From positions 667,001 through 731,000 of the forward strand of contig JAUIMM010000637.1 of the NCBI GenBank assembly GCA_031769625.1: a DNA stretch of 64,000 bases, given 5' to 3'. Source of the stretch: Taudactylus pleione (taxonomy: Eukaryota; Chordata; Amphibia; Anura; Myobatrachidae). Under the pieces are notes generated by a model. The model made no database searches, was not told the DNA's origin, and worked only from the letters and a program-made list of their open reading frames with translations. A program made the translations under genes and the position numbers. Below, one piece after another: positions 45,473 to 55,672 of this stretch. Every line of letters starts with the position of its first letter. Position 1 is the stretch's first letter.

Positions 45473-45540
45473 GGTAATTAAGGAAAATGTCGTTAAAACC
45501 GTTATTTTAGTTATTTTCGTGTTGATGAATAGGACCCTCT

Positions 45541-45978
45541 GGCTGCTACTTTTCGCCACAGGCTCCGCTGTAGGCCCACCTTACTCTCATGACTCTGGCT
45601 CCTTTAACTGGCTTAAGGGCCCCAGTAACAGCCCAGCAATCACCTGACATGCGTTCCTGTGGCTCCGCCCATAGCATTGATGCGACAGCAGAACAGCAAA
45701 ATACATGACAGACACCGCAAGTAACTCCCGCGCAGCGCTGCCTGGATTTAATTAACTTGATAAAGCAAGGCATTTCTCCATAATAAGAGCCTGCAGTATT
45801 ACAAAGTAAGCTGCTAGACCATTTAATGTGGACACAGATATTTGTTTTTCTACAATTTTAGTAGCCCTTCAGGCCGTTTCATTTATCTCGAGTAGCTCAC
45901 ACCCCAATTAAGGTTGGCGACCACTGCCTTAGAACATATAAATATGGGGGGAACGGAGCCCCTATATGTGAATGGGGA
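45541..45978. other. Unassigned, with a hAT end near 45910
   Basis: AAGGTTGGCGACCACTGCC at 45910-45928 is a typical right end of CAGTGGTCGCCAACC-type hAT elements. The left end is missing. No gene. Confidence 0.4.
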
Positions 45979-46080
45979 GCATTTATCTAGCACCTTCTAG
46001 AAGATAATAGCAAGAATCTGATTGGTTGCTATAGGCAACATCTCCACTTCTAAAACCCGCACTATTTTAGTAATTACCCT
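45979..46080. repeat. CCAAT-type hairpin MITE, partial
   Basis: TTCTAGAAGATAATAGC and GATTGGTTGCTATAGGCAAC then CCGCACTATTTTAG, matching 21487-21655 in opposite orientation. Confidence 0.6.
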
Positions 46081-46083
46081 TAA

Positions 46084-46422
46084 GCTGGGTACACACCTAA
46101 CAGATATATCTGCAGATTATGGTTGTTCATACACACTGCCCAACCATCATCTGTCATCTGGCTGCGGTCCCGCTGGCTGGCGGTCGCGTCACACAAGTCC
46201 TCAGTCCTCTGCAGCAAGTGTACGGGCAGCGGGCTGACTGACCATACACACAGCACGATGAGCAGATATATCGGTCATCGGCTGTGCAGCAGAGCCAACA
46301 CGATATGTGTGCGTGAACGACGTTCACAGACATATCGCTGGTACACACTGGCCAATGCACACAACAAGATATATTGGCCGATCGATTGATCGGCCAATAT
46401 ATCTGTCAGTGTGTACTCAGCA
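46084..46422. mobile_element. Harbinger-type MITE, GGGTACACAC ends
   Basis: GCTGGGTACACAC at the left and GTGTGTACTCAGC at the right are inverted. TAA duplicates at 46081-46083 and 46423-46425. An internal palindrome, ATATATTGGCCGATCGAT and its complement, lies near 46368-46402. Confidence 0.8.
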
Positions 46423-46518
46423 TAAGAGTCACAACCTTCAATCAACGTTTCAGTGTATTTAATCACTATCTGCAAGATTACATTGTTTTTTGTTCAGAGT
46501 GCTGCACTATTGGATTTC

Positions 46519-47810
46519 CATTTGTTTGTTTTTCCAACATATTTTTATTAAGGTATATTAAAATGAAAATACACAAAAAGGAAGTAAGGCATTGCAGACC
46601 TCATAACAAATACAGCTTGTCAATATAGAGTGAGTTCAAAAAGAAGGCACATATAATCTAGAGGTCTTTCACAATCAGTGTATATAAATATACCAATATT
46701 TTCTAAACTTTTATATATTTAACTAATCGTTACTATAATATAGAGATTTAGAAATTTATAATTATCTCTATTGGATAATATTGAAAAAAAAAAATAAATA
46801 AATAAAAATGTAAATGTAACAATTTCAACCTTAACCTGTGCTCATCTACACCCAAGGTCGTCGATCCATCCATGGGATAAAAAAAAAAGTAATATGACAG
46901 ATATAGAGAGAGAGAGAGGGGGGAGAATACAGATGCCCGGCTGTGATATAGAGGAACAAACAATTTAAGTGGTGATAGGAGTTTGGTTATCTAATAACTG
47001 GTAAGAGTACCACGAAGTGAATTGAAAGCATCGTTGTATTGCCAGTTTAGTTGAAGAGGGTAATGTTTGAATATATTTGCCCCAGCATTGAAAAAGCACA
47101 GGGGTTAGAGTTTCCTTATCTAAAGATGCCTCCAGCCAATCCATATTAAACAAAAAGAGTAGTCTAGAAGTGGCCATACAAACAGCTGGCGGTGTATTAT
47201 GAATCCATTGTTGTAGTATGGCTTTTCGACCCACTGCGGATAGAATTACTATAAGTTTTTTTATCAGATTTGGGAATCTCGGGTTGGTCAGCTAGATAGC
47301 CAAATAGAGCCCATGACGCAGTACATATAAAAGGTATGCCCAGCACCTCAGACCCATAATGTTGTAACTCACTCCAAAACTTCCTTATGTGTCGGCATTC
47401 CCAGAGGCAATGCATGATATCTGCATCTGTAGTTGAGCATTTGGTGCATCTCGACTCGTCCGATATACCCATCAAATGGCGTTTTTTGGGTGACAAATAT
47501 GCCCTATGTAGTAGTTTATATGCCATCTCTTGGTAGGAGCTGGCAGGAATGAGCTTTAAGTTAGTTTGAAAAGTCTCCAAAATTAGATTTGGGGACATAG
47601 AGGGAATCTGGGAGGACCATTTACCTAATTCCAAAAGTTCGGTTTCTGGATCTATTTCTGTGCGTATACGTGCATATATTGTTGAGATGGAATATGTAGT
47701 GGTGTACGTGAGAGAGTCTAGGGGGTTTACATAATCCTGTTCATCCAATTGGGGAAGGATAGAACGTAGATAATGGATAGCTTGGTAATAATAGAACTTG
47801 TGTTGGGGTC
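46519..47810 (-). pseudogene. L1-like LINE ORF2 C-terminal remnant and 3' UTR
   Basis: Minus-strand frame: FYYYQAIHYLRS, then a long C-terminal segment with CTKCSTTDADIMHCLWEC and HIRKFW, the CxxC...H....C knuckle near the end of L1-clade ORF2, then WALFGYL, and after a frameshift at a T run near 47245, RKAILQQWI. ORF2 encodes endonuclease and reverse transcriptase; only the region after the reverse transcriptase remains. The 3' UTR runs from about 46960 to 46519 and holds AATAAAAATATG before an A-rich end. The segment is 5'-truncated and split by the MITE at 47814-48362; its upstream continuation is 48366-48570. Confidence 0.8.
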
Positions 47811-47813
47811 TAA

Positions 47814-48362
47814 GGCCCTCATTCAGAGCCGTACGCTCTGAGCAGAGTGCACGCTCTGAATGAGGGCCGGGCTCCATTTTCATGGAGCGTCCTCCTGGAC
47901 GCTCGTATAGCTGTGGGTCACCACCCACAGGCTATACGAGCGTGCTTTGTGATGGCTGCGATGGTCGAGACCATCGCGACCATCGAAATTGCGAGCCGGA
48001 GCCTGCGGTTGAGGTTTTCAACCGCAAGCTCCGGAGTGATTTTGGCTCTATCAGAGCCAAAATCACTCCCACTGACATCACTAGTGATGTCAGTGGGCCG
48101 GCTTCTGACGGGAGGCGTTCCCGTGGGAACGCCCCCATCAGGGAGGCACGCCCCCGGCACGCCCACCAAAGGGGGCATGCTGTCAATCAACATTGACAGC
48201 ACGCCCCCTTTGATCGGACACAACGAGCGAAGGACTTTCCTTCGCTCGTCGCGTCTGGCGCATGCGCACGACGGAGCTCCCTCCATCGTGCGCATGCTCA
48301 GTGCATAACATCGACCCACTTGCGAGCGGACAGCCGCTCGCGAGTGGGTCTGAATCAGGCCC
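47814..48362. mobile_element. Multi-hairpin MITE, copy 2 (549 bp)
   Basis: In inverse orientation to 30252-30800 and of identical length. GGCCCTCATTCAGAG starts it and CTGAATCAGGCCC ends it. TAA duplicates at 47811-47813 and 48363-48365. It keeps the same order of hairpins, including the perfect palindrome around CATCACTAGTGATG and the ACGAGCGAAGGA/TCCTTCGCTCGT stem. It sits inside the L1-like ORF2 remnant, whose reading frame resumes on the far side. Its 153- and 133-codon open frames are palindrome by-products. Confidence 0.9.
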
Positions 48363-48365
48363 TAA

Positions 48366-48570
48366 GTCCATATTTTTCCATGGCTTCATTGAAGGTGAGG
48401 GGGAGGTGTGAGTCGTTTAAGAGTGTTCATAAATTTAAGATTCCAGAAGAGCGCCAGGCGGAAAAGGGCAATGATATCTCACCTTTCTGAAAGTCTAGAT
48501 TACCAATAAACGGTAGTGCTAAGGAGTGGAATTGTTGGAGTTTGAGTAGTTTTCTAGAGGATTGCCATGC
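48366..48570 (-). pseudogene. L1-like ORF2 remnant, upstream part
   Basis: The minus-strand frame LLKLQQFHSLALPFIGNLDF, then PFSAWRSSGILNL and FNEAMEKYGL, leads straight into FYYYQAIHYLRS across the MITE. It ends where the inverted-repeat element begins, so the LINE is truncated or interrupted at about 48570. Confidence 0.7.
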
Positions 48571-48688
48571 CGATGTTACTCCTATGGGCGGTATGGCAAC
48601 CCCCAGGGGAAGAAAACAAAACACAGGAGGCACTCCCTTGTAGAAAATTGAAAAAAAAAATATATACTTATAACATGATGCAAAGGCG

Positions 48689-48743
48689 GTACAGCAATAT
48701 GTCAACGTTTCAAGGTCTGCAGACCTTTTCGTCAGGACTGTAC
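48689..48743 (-). ncRNA. Hammerhead-ribozyme-like motif (left arm)
   Basis: Mirror copy of 49735-49789, on the minus strand, with the same core: CTGACGA, stem II AAGGTC-TGCA-GACCTT, GAAAC, then GTTGAC. Stem I closes with GTACA and TGTAC. Confidence 0.65.
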
Positions 48744-49734
48744 ATCTAGTAACAAAACACAAAGTGACTGTGGCTTACCTTAAATAGGGAGCTGTGTAGG
48801 TGAAAAGGTGCTGAAGGGACAGGGCGGCAGGCACAGGCGTCTCCACCACGAGATCCAGCCCAGCATCCGGCGGAAGCGGGAAACCCCGAGTGGGGTAACC
48901 TAGCAACACCGACGCTAGGTTGGTGACGTCATCGGGGGACTCCGGCAGCCGCGCACTGTACAAAACAATGTGAAATGACAGAAGTGTGTGATGTGTTTGC
49001 CGCATCTTATCTATTTTCTTTCCTATCTATTTTTTCCTTTTCCACCTTTATCTTTACCTTGTAGTTTTCTATTTGACATATTCACACTTTATCCCTCCTT
49101 TTCCCTTCTTTTTCTTCTAGATGATTTTCTTACCTAATCCTTATCAGCTTCATCTATCGCCTAGTTTTGTATATTTTTTCTAATATGCAAGTAATTTTGT
49201 AGTAGTATGGTTGGTGTCCGGATCCCCTGCTGGACTTCCACCCTTGTCGCCTTTAGTACATTGCAGTATTATCTATATGATTTTTTGTGTTCTTTGATTG
49301 ACTGTATTCATTAATTTATGCATCGATTTTTATAACACATGCCCAGCTTTACACTCCTTAGCACACTAGCCTCTGTCCATTTTTACACAGTCGCTGTGCA
49401 CTGCATTCATTTATTTTCCAACTCTTTTCTCACACACTTATTCCACATTACACTTTTCACTTCAGCCGCGTTGTGCGGCAAACACATCACACACTTCTGT
49501 CATTTCACATTGTTTTGTACAGTGCGCGGCTGCCGGAGTCCACCGATGACGTCACCAACCTAGCGTCGGTGTTGCTAGGTTACCCCACTCGGGGTTCCCC
49601 ACTTCCGCCGGATGCTGGGCTGGATCTCGTGGTGGAGATGCCTGTGCCTGCCGCCCTGTCCCTTCAGCACCTTTTCACCTACACAGCTCCCTATTTAAGG
49701 TAAGCCACAGTCACTTTATGTTTTGTTACTAGAT

Positions 49735-49789
49735 GTACAGTCCTGACGAAAAGGTCTGCAGACCTTGAAACGTTGACATATTGCTGTAC
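49735..49789 (+). ncRNA. Hammerhead-ribozyme-like motif (right arm)
   Basis: In order: stem I 5' strand GTACAGTC (49735-49742), core CTGACGA (49743-49749), stem II with perfect AAGGTC/GACCTT arms and a TGCA loop, GAAA (49767-49770), self-complementary ACGT at the stem III position, putative cleavage triplet GTT, and stem I 3' strand GAC...TGTAC ending 49789. Stem I has the internal loop (ATATTGC) usual in natural hammerheads. All invariant core residues are present. Stem III is too short for a stable monomer, so cleavage might need a dimer or tandem transcript, as proposed for minimal hammerheads. Confidence 0.65.
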
Positions 49790-49906
49790 CGCCTTTGCAT
49801 CATGTTGTAAGTATATACATTTTTTTTCAATTTTCTACAAGGGAGTGCCTCCTGTGTTTTGTTTTCTTCCCCTGGGGGTTGCCATACCGCCCATAGGAGT
49901 AACATC

Positions 49907-49912
<6 letters not shown>

Positions 49913-49945
<33 letters not shown>
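49913..49945. repeat. (TA)n microsatellite, left of Tc1
   Basis: Pure TA repeat. Together with 51595-51666 it is one tract split by the Tc1 element. Confidence 0.9.
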
Positions 49946-49948
<3 letters not shown>

Positions 49949-51591
49949 TCAGGTGCATAAATATTGGGACATTGACAGAATTTTCATATTTTGGCCTCTA
50001 TTCACCACCACAATGGCTTTGAAATGAAACAAACAAGATGTGCTTTAACTGCAGACTTTCAGATTTAATTTGAGGGTAATTACATCCAAATCAGGTGAAC
50101 GGTGTAAGAATTACAACGGTTTATATATGTGCCTCCCACTTTTTAAGGGGCCAAAAGTAATGGGACTATCAACTCAAAAGCTATTTCATGGACAGGTGTG
50201 GGCTATTCCCTCGTTATTTCATTATCAATTGAGCAGGTAAAAGGTCTGGAGTTGATTCTAGGTGTGACATTTGGATTTGGAATCAGTTGCTGTCGACTCT
50301 CAATATGAGATCCAAAGAGCTGTCACTATCAGTGAAGCAAGCCATCATTAGGCTGAAAAATCAAAATAAACCCATCAGAGAGATGGCAAAAACATTAGGT
50401 GTGGCCAAATCAACTGTTTGGAACATTCTTAAAAAGAAAGAACGCATCGGAGAGCTCAGCAACACCAAAAGACCCGGAAGACCACGGAAAACAACTGTGG
50501 TAGATGACAGAAGAATTATTTCCCTGGTGAAGAAAAACCCCTTCACAACAGTTGGCCAAATCAAGAACACTCTCCAGGTGGTAGGTGTATATGTGTCAAA
50601 GTCAACAATCAAGAGAAGACTTCACAAGAGTGAATATAGAGGGTTCACCACAAGATGTAAACCATTGGTGAGCCTCAAAAACAGGAAGACCAGATTAGAG
50701 TTTGCCAAACAACATCTAAAAAAGCCATTACAGTTCTGGAACAACATTCTATGGACAGATGAGACAAAGATCAACTTGTACCAGAGTGATGGGAAGAGAA
50801 GAGTATGGAGAAGGAAAGGAACTGCTCATGATCCAAAATATACCACCTCATCAGTGAAGCATGGTGGTGGTAATGTCATGGCGTGGGCATGTATGGCTGC
50901 CAATGGAACTGGTTCCCTTGTATTTATTGATGATGTGACTGCTGACAAAAGCAGCAGAATGAATTCTGAAGTGTTTCGGGCAATATTATATGCTCATATT
51001 CAGTCAAATGATTCAGAACTCATTGGACGGCGCTTCACAGTGCAGATGGACAATGACCCGAAGCATACTGCAACAGCAACCAAATATTTTTAAGGCTAAA
51101 AAGTGGAATGTTATGCAATGGCCAAGTCAATCCGCCGACCTGAATCTGATTGAGCATGCATGTCACTTGATGAAGACAAAACTGAAGGGAAAATGCCCCA
51201 AGAACAAGCAGGAACTGAAGACATTTGCAGTAGAGGCCTGGCACAGCATCACCAGGGATGAAACCCAGCGTCTGGTGATGTCTATGAGTTCCAGACTTAA
51301 GGCTGTAATTGCCTGCAAAGGATTTGCAACAAAGTATTAAAAAGTGAAAGTTAGATTTAGGATTGTTTAGTTTGTCCCATTACTTTTGGCCCCTTAAAAA
51401 GTGGGAGGCACATATAGAAACCGTTGTAATTCCTACACCGTTCACCTGATTTGGATGTAATTACCCTCAAATTAAATCTGAAAGTCTGCAGTTAAGTCAC
51501 ATCTTGTTTGTTTCATTTCAAAGCCATTGTGGTTGTGAATAGAGGCCAAAATATGAAAATTCTGTCAATGTCCCAATATTTATGCACCTGA

Positions 51592-51594
<3 letters not shown>
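49946..51594 (+). mobile_element. Tc1-like DNA transposon, copy 2, nearly intact
   Basis: 1649 bp from CAGTCAGGTGCATAAATATT to its inverse, flanked by TA. Inverted repeats run about 210 bp and end near GGGGCCAAAAGTAATGGGAC and its complement (50141-50166 and 51377-51400). Long inverted repeats and a single central ORF are typical of Tc1 elements. It differs from copy 1 by scattered changes and lacks the multi-hairpin insertion. Confidence 0.95.
50305..51340 (+). pseudogene. Tc1-like DD34E transposase with one frameshift
   Basis: I chose the ATG at 50305 (MRSKELS), the usual start for this family. An in-frame ATG 18 bp upstream is also possible. Residues 1-110 form the paired-type helix-turn-helix DNA-binding domain, with the AT-hook-like GRPR at residues 58-61. 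The catalytic triad is Asp152 (WTDET), Asp249 (MDNDPKHT) and the Glu in LNLIEHA, with a 34-residue spacing once the frame is followed. A single base is missing from the T run near 51090, so the frame ends after KYF and resumes in the next frame to 51340. The total length, about 345 residues, is normal for Tc1. PDLNPIE reads ADLNLIE here. It would bind the terminal repeats and move the element into TA sites. As read it is inactive. Confidence 0.93.

Positions 51595-51666
<72 letters not shown>
51595..51666. repeat. (TA)n microsatellite, right of Tc1
   Basis: TA repeat with one CACATA interruption near 51637. Confidence 0.9.
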
Positions 51667-51670
<4 letters not shown>

Positions 51671-53019
51671 CAGTGGTGAATATACAGTGTTTGTTCTACA
51701 AGAAGACCCTCTTGTAAACATGCAGTTGCTCCAAAGCATGTGTGGGATGAGGGATGAAGTATGCATGCACCCACGTAAATGACAAGAATGAGTGAATGAA
51801 GGCAGTGCTGTATTTATAGGTAGTGCTGGCTCAGATTATGATAGAGGATGATCCACAGACCCGTTTCCACTTCTTTTAACTTCACTTTTTGTTACACACC
51901 CTACACACCACTTCCACTCTCAGTACGCCCTAGCTTAGATGTGCCTTTCCATGATTAACAACAATAGTATGCATGATCTTGAGTTTGACATGCCTGGTGT
52001 AATGCATAGGTATAAATAATAGCTACGTATTATAGCATATATAATGGCAATCAAACAAAAAGTACACAACAATAAAGACATCAGTAGCCTTCCCCGCTTC
52101 AAGCTGACTAGGAAATATGTTTTATTGCGAATAGATGGCTCATTTCACTGTAATCCTGCAAATAAATCGCAGCAGCACTCTTTGGAGAATATTAGCATAA
52201 TTGGGAGGGATTCAGGTGCACTCAGCCAATCAGATGTGTTCATCATCATCATCACCAGTTTGCAACATAAAGGGGGTTGAGCTTCCATAAGTGATCCACT
52301 TCCAAAGTGATGCTTATTATACCTCCCTCCAAAGTTGCATGGGGGGCGGGGAGTGGGGCACGTGGGGACGTGTCCATGGCCAATAGGTATGGTCCCAGTT
52401 ATTTCACAACATTACATTTGTTATGGTGCATGCAGCAGTGCAACATCTCCCAAGCCCCTGGTAATCAGGATGAGCAACCTGATCAGTGGATAGTGGGACA
52501 GTCCTCCAAAATCATTACAGTCTCCAAAATCGGGACAGTTCGTGAAAAGAACGATTGGAAGATATGTGTCTGTTTGGCACTCAGCATGTCCTGAGATCTA
52601 GAATACCCCTTCTACCAAAAGAGTAAAGATTACACGCACACAAACAAAGTTGAAATCTGTAAAAGGCTCCCAAAAATGTCATTCACCACTTCATATAAAT
52701 ATGACCTTATCTTGATCTTTTATATTATAGTAGTCCAAATTGGGGGAAATAACTAAAAAATCACATTAAAAAAGTCTCAGGAGAAGCTGCCACCACTAAA
52801 TGATCAAAGCCATAATTCACCTGGGCTCCCAGACACTTGGGATTGGCTGGAGGTGAGTCCTGGTCAGGTTATCGTTTTCCATTTGGACTAAGATGAAGTA
52901 ATAAAAGAGAAGAAAATATTTTATTTCCCATTTTTATTATGAAAGAACAAGGAATAATTTTCTAATTTACAGTTTATTTAAAAATCGTGTATGTCTATTT
53001 ATATATTTGTAACACTCGC
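51667..53019. other. Unassigned, with a CTCCCTCCAAAG-type MITE scrap
   Basis: 52316-52560 has TTATACCTCCCTCCAAAGTT, GGGACAGTCCTCC and ATCGGGACAGTTCG, a degenerate relative of 24021-24327. The rest is AT-rich with no gene. Confidence 0.35.
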
Positions 53020-53640
53020 TTGGAGCCATGTTATCTGCGTACTGGATTGCAGACGCAGGCTGCGACCAGCCCGGAAAATGGTTGCTAAACGTCTGTGTTT
53101 TTGCTGCCATTCCCCTGTTACCTCCCCCAAACATTACCCGATTGTCAATCACCCTGAGTGAAAATAGTCACTGCGAGCCAGGGGCGTATCTACAATGGGT
53201 GCAGGGTGTGCGGGGCACATGGGCCCCTGGGTCCAGGGGGGGCCCGCACCGCACACCCTGCATACATGGTATTACTTACCTCTCCGGAGTCCCACGTCGA
53301 CGCGGGGTCCGGCGTTGTAAACACAACTTAAAAATGGCCGTCGTGGCCATTTACCCATCATTTGCGCATGCACAGTACAGGGAAAATGGCCGCCGCGTAC
53401 TCTATAGACTCCGGGCGCACTCTAGTGCCCAGAATCTATAACTCCGGTGCTGGCCGCCGGACAGAGAGGAGGGGGTCCGTGTCGGAGACTGCTCACGGGT
53501 CCCCTCCTCTCTAGAAATGCCCCTGCTGCGGGCGACTACGTTAATGGACTTTGACACATGTGCGACTCAGACGCATGCGCGGATTGACGATTATCGCTCA
53601 TCTGTGTAGATATCGGTATAGTATACATCCCTGAATCAGG
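53020..53640. repeat. GGGCCTGATTCA-family MITE, right part, split by hAT
   Basis: The right end reads CATCCCTGAATCAGGCTTA near 53625-53641. CpG-rich family vocabulary lies on both sides of the hAT element at 53179-53525. The left end is not clear. Confidence 0.5.
53179..53525. mobile_element. hAT MITE with CAGGGGCGTATC end
   Basis: 347 bp. CAGGGGCGTATCTACAATGG at the left, AAATGCCCCTG at the right. Flanks CTGCGAGC (53171-53178) and CTGCGGGC (53526-53533) form an 8-bp duplication with one change. A related inverted end, TTATAGATACGCCACTGG, occurs at 61070-61087. Confidence 0.8.
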
Positions 53641-53784
53641 CTTATTGGATTCACAAGTAACACTGCAAATGTGCTGCTGAGTTCTTTCATGTGACATACA
53701 TAATATAATATTATTCTCTCATAGTGCCCTCTGGTGGCAGAAAAAATAATTTCAATATTGCGCTCCTGGGAAACACAAATTGGT

Positions 53785-53789
53785 TTTAC

Positions 53790-53834
<45 letters not shown>

Positions 53835-53840
53835 GTTATT

Positions 53841-53882
<42 letters not shown>

Positions 53883-54008
53883 TAATAATAATAATAATAA
53901 TAACAATATCAGTTTATTACATAGCGCTTTACAATTGGAAACAAGATTAATAGAACAAAACTGGGTAATAAGACACATAGAGGTAGGAAGGCCCTGCTCA
54001 CAGGCTTA
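53785..54008 (-). repeat. SINE 3' portion with (TTA)n/(TAA)n tail
   Basis: Begins with about 45 bp of (TTA)n directly followed by about 60 bp of (ATA/TAA)n, then CAGTTTATTACATAGCGC and TTTACAATTGG, and the CCCTGCTCACAGGCTTACAATC block. The SINE continues at 55369 after the foldback insertion. The switch from TTA to TAA phase makes the tail itself a perfect-type hairpin. Confidence 0.7.
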
Positions 54009-54019
54009 CAATCTATAGG
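54009..54019. repeat. 11-bp target duplication, left copy
   Basis: CAATCTATAGG, identical to 55358-55368. Confidence 0.8.
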
Positions 54020-55357
54020 AAAACAAAAAGAAAAACTAGGGTACCAGCGCTATACCTTATACTGAATTTAAGTATTATTAATAATAATAATGGTTAGAAT
54101 GGACGGCTTCTCAGTAAATATATGCAAATTTATTACAATATTAAACATAAAACATAATCTAAAAGATATTGAAAAAATAAAAAACGATAATAATAAAATT
54201 CAACCGGTGGGTATTACCGCTTGAGCGCCACATTTGATTGTCATTTGGACTTACCATAACCAACCTCACTTGGATATCCACCATGACTCTGGACTGAATT
54301 ATATCAGCGATTGCAGCAGCCAGTGGAAGACCCATTTCAGCCTATACTTTGCGATTATCCTGCTAAGGACTGACTGAACTTTTGGCATTCCAAAACCGGT
54401 AATATGGTGCTGCCTCCTGAGTCATAATGGTACCAAGGATACAAATTGAACAATTCTGAGACATTACTTTCCTCATATGGTAATCCTATGCCATCTTATT
54501 TTATACCCATTGGTTGAATTTTATTATTATCGTTTTTTTATTTTTTCATGTCCTTTTAGATTATGGCCCTCATTCAGAGCCGCTCGCAATTAGCGCTCGC
54601 TCGTTCAGTAAACGGGGCTGGCTATTCAAATGAACCGTACGCTCCTTGCGGTCTGTTGCCGCCTCCATGTCTGAATGAGCGAGCAAAACATACGCTCGTT
54701 TATTTGATAAAAACGCTCCCTGGCCGCTCGCATCCTACGTCATGTCCGCTATTTATTAGATTAATCGAGTACATCGAACAGTGTATGAACTGCTCGCTAT
54801 TCTTGTGGTTGGTTTTTCCTACCGCAATCTTGCGAGCAGTTTTGGCTAAAAGACAACCAAGTGACGTGGTTGATGACGCTGCTGTATTAATTATGCACAC
54901 CCATAAAACGCCCGCTTTGACCTTTAAGCACGCCTGCGTTCGGATCTCCACTCCCCGTTTTCAAGCACCTTCCCCTGTTACCACCCACATACGCCTCATT
55001 CTGTCACTCAAATAGCAGGCACTCGCTATCTAGCGAAAAACAATTTTCCGCCGCACAGACTGGTTCGCGCATGCGTATTACAATCCATACGCATGCGCAG
55101 TTGTGCAAACATCGCTCGGAGCGAACGAGCAGCCACTGTCGAGCGGCTCTGAATCAGGCCCAATGTTTTATGTTTTAAATTGTAATAAATTTGAATATAT
55201 TTACTAAGAAGCCGTCCATTCTAACCATTAGTATTAATAATACTTAAATTCAGTATAAGGTATAGCGCTGGTACCCTAGTTTTTCTTTTTATCTCCTTTA
55301 TTGGGGTTGACACCCCCTTTCACCAGCTGCTGTCATACAGCGCTTTGGCCCCTTTTT
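54020..55357. mobile_element. Foldback element with 188-bp inverted arms
   Basis: Arms 54026-54213 and 54504-55290 (the latter contains a 597-bp MITE) are inverse copies, starting AAAAAGAAAAACTAGGGTAC. The centre of about 290 bp has no coding signal. A one-sided extension (55291-55357) lies outside the right arm. An 11-bp duplication CAATCTATAGG brackets the whole. This layout parallels 1808-6434 and suggests a non-autonomous Penelope-like element, but no hammerhead core was seen. Confidence 0.75.
54565..55161. mobile_element. GGCCCTCATTCAGAGC-family MITE in foldback arm
   Basis: GGCCCTCATTCAGAGCCGCTCG and CGAGCGGCTCTGAATCAGGCCC (each in two words) are inverted. TAT before and AAT after fit a 3-bp duplication with one change, as judged by the uninterrupted partner arm. 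Related to the multi-hairpin elements at its ends. Confidence 0.8.
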
Positions 55358-55440
55358 CAATCTATAGGGAGAACCCGCCTCCCGGCCGGCGGGTCCTGCG
55401 GCCTTAAGCAGATGATGGCCGTTCAGTGTGTATGACCATC
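55358..55440 (-). repeat. 11-bp target duplication, right copy, and SINE continuation
   Basis: CAATCTATAGG at 55358-55368 repeats the left copy. Sequence beyond resembles a GC-rich variant of the SINE body and soon loses similarity. Confidence 0.55.
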
Positions 55441-55672
55441 ATCTTCCGAAATATCTTTGCAGTGTGTACTCAGTATTACATTGCAAATGCAGGCTTTATA
55501 TGCCCCCCCTCCCACAAAAAATAACTAAATAATATAAATAAAATCTATTTGGATGCATCTCCATATACATACAGATCTACAAGGAGTTGTGTTTTGAAAG
55601 TGTTAGCGGTAAATGGTAAATTCGTCGTACCCAATATAGTACTTTAATAAAGTCTGTCTGTGTCTGGACTGT
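55441..55672. other. Unassigned
   Basis: No feature recognised. Confidence 0.3.

Larger units (their letters stand above)
44022..45537. mobile_element. TTCATCA-family MITE, hosting an L1 3' end
   Basis: GGGGCCTATTCATCA at the left and TGATGAATAGGACCC at the right are inverted. TCT flanks both sides (44019-44021 and 45538-45540). It was split by the L1-like insertion at 44511-45472. A related truncated copy lies at 25691. Confidence 0.8.
48571..49907. mobile_element. Inverted-repeat Penelope-like element with hammerhead motifs
   Basis: Two 433-bp arms (48571-49003 and 49475-49907) are near-perfect inverse copies around a 471-bp AT-rich centre without coding capacity. Each arm carries a hammerhead-like motif at the same place. 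Inverted pseudo-LTRs with hammerheads are known from Penelope-like elements, so I infer a deleted, non-coding Penelope-like derivative. No target duplication was found: the left side abuts the LINE and the right side abuts a (TA)n tract. The few arm differences suggest a younger element than the one at 1808-6434. Confidence 0.7.

Noticed and set aside
47918..48389. 133- and 68-codon minus-strand frames continuing past the MITE
   Set aside because: They begin in palindromic MITE sequence and run into the LINE out of its reading frame.
48571..49907. Assembly-made inverted duplication
   Set aside because: The arms show scattered differences, end at matching points and carry functional-looking motifs, so a real element is more likely; long reads could still overturn this.
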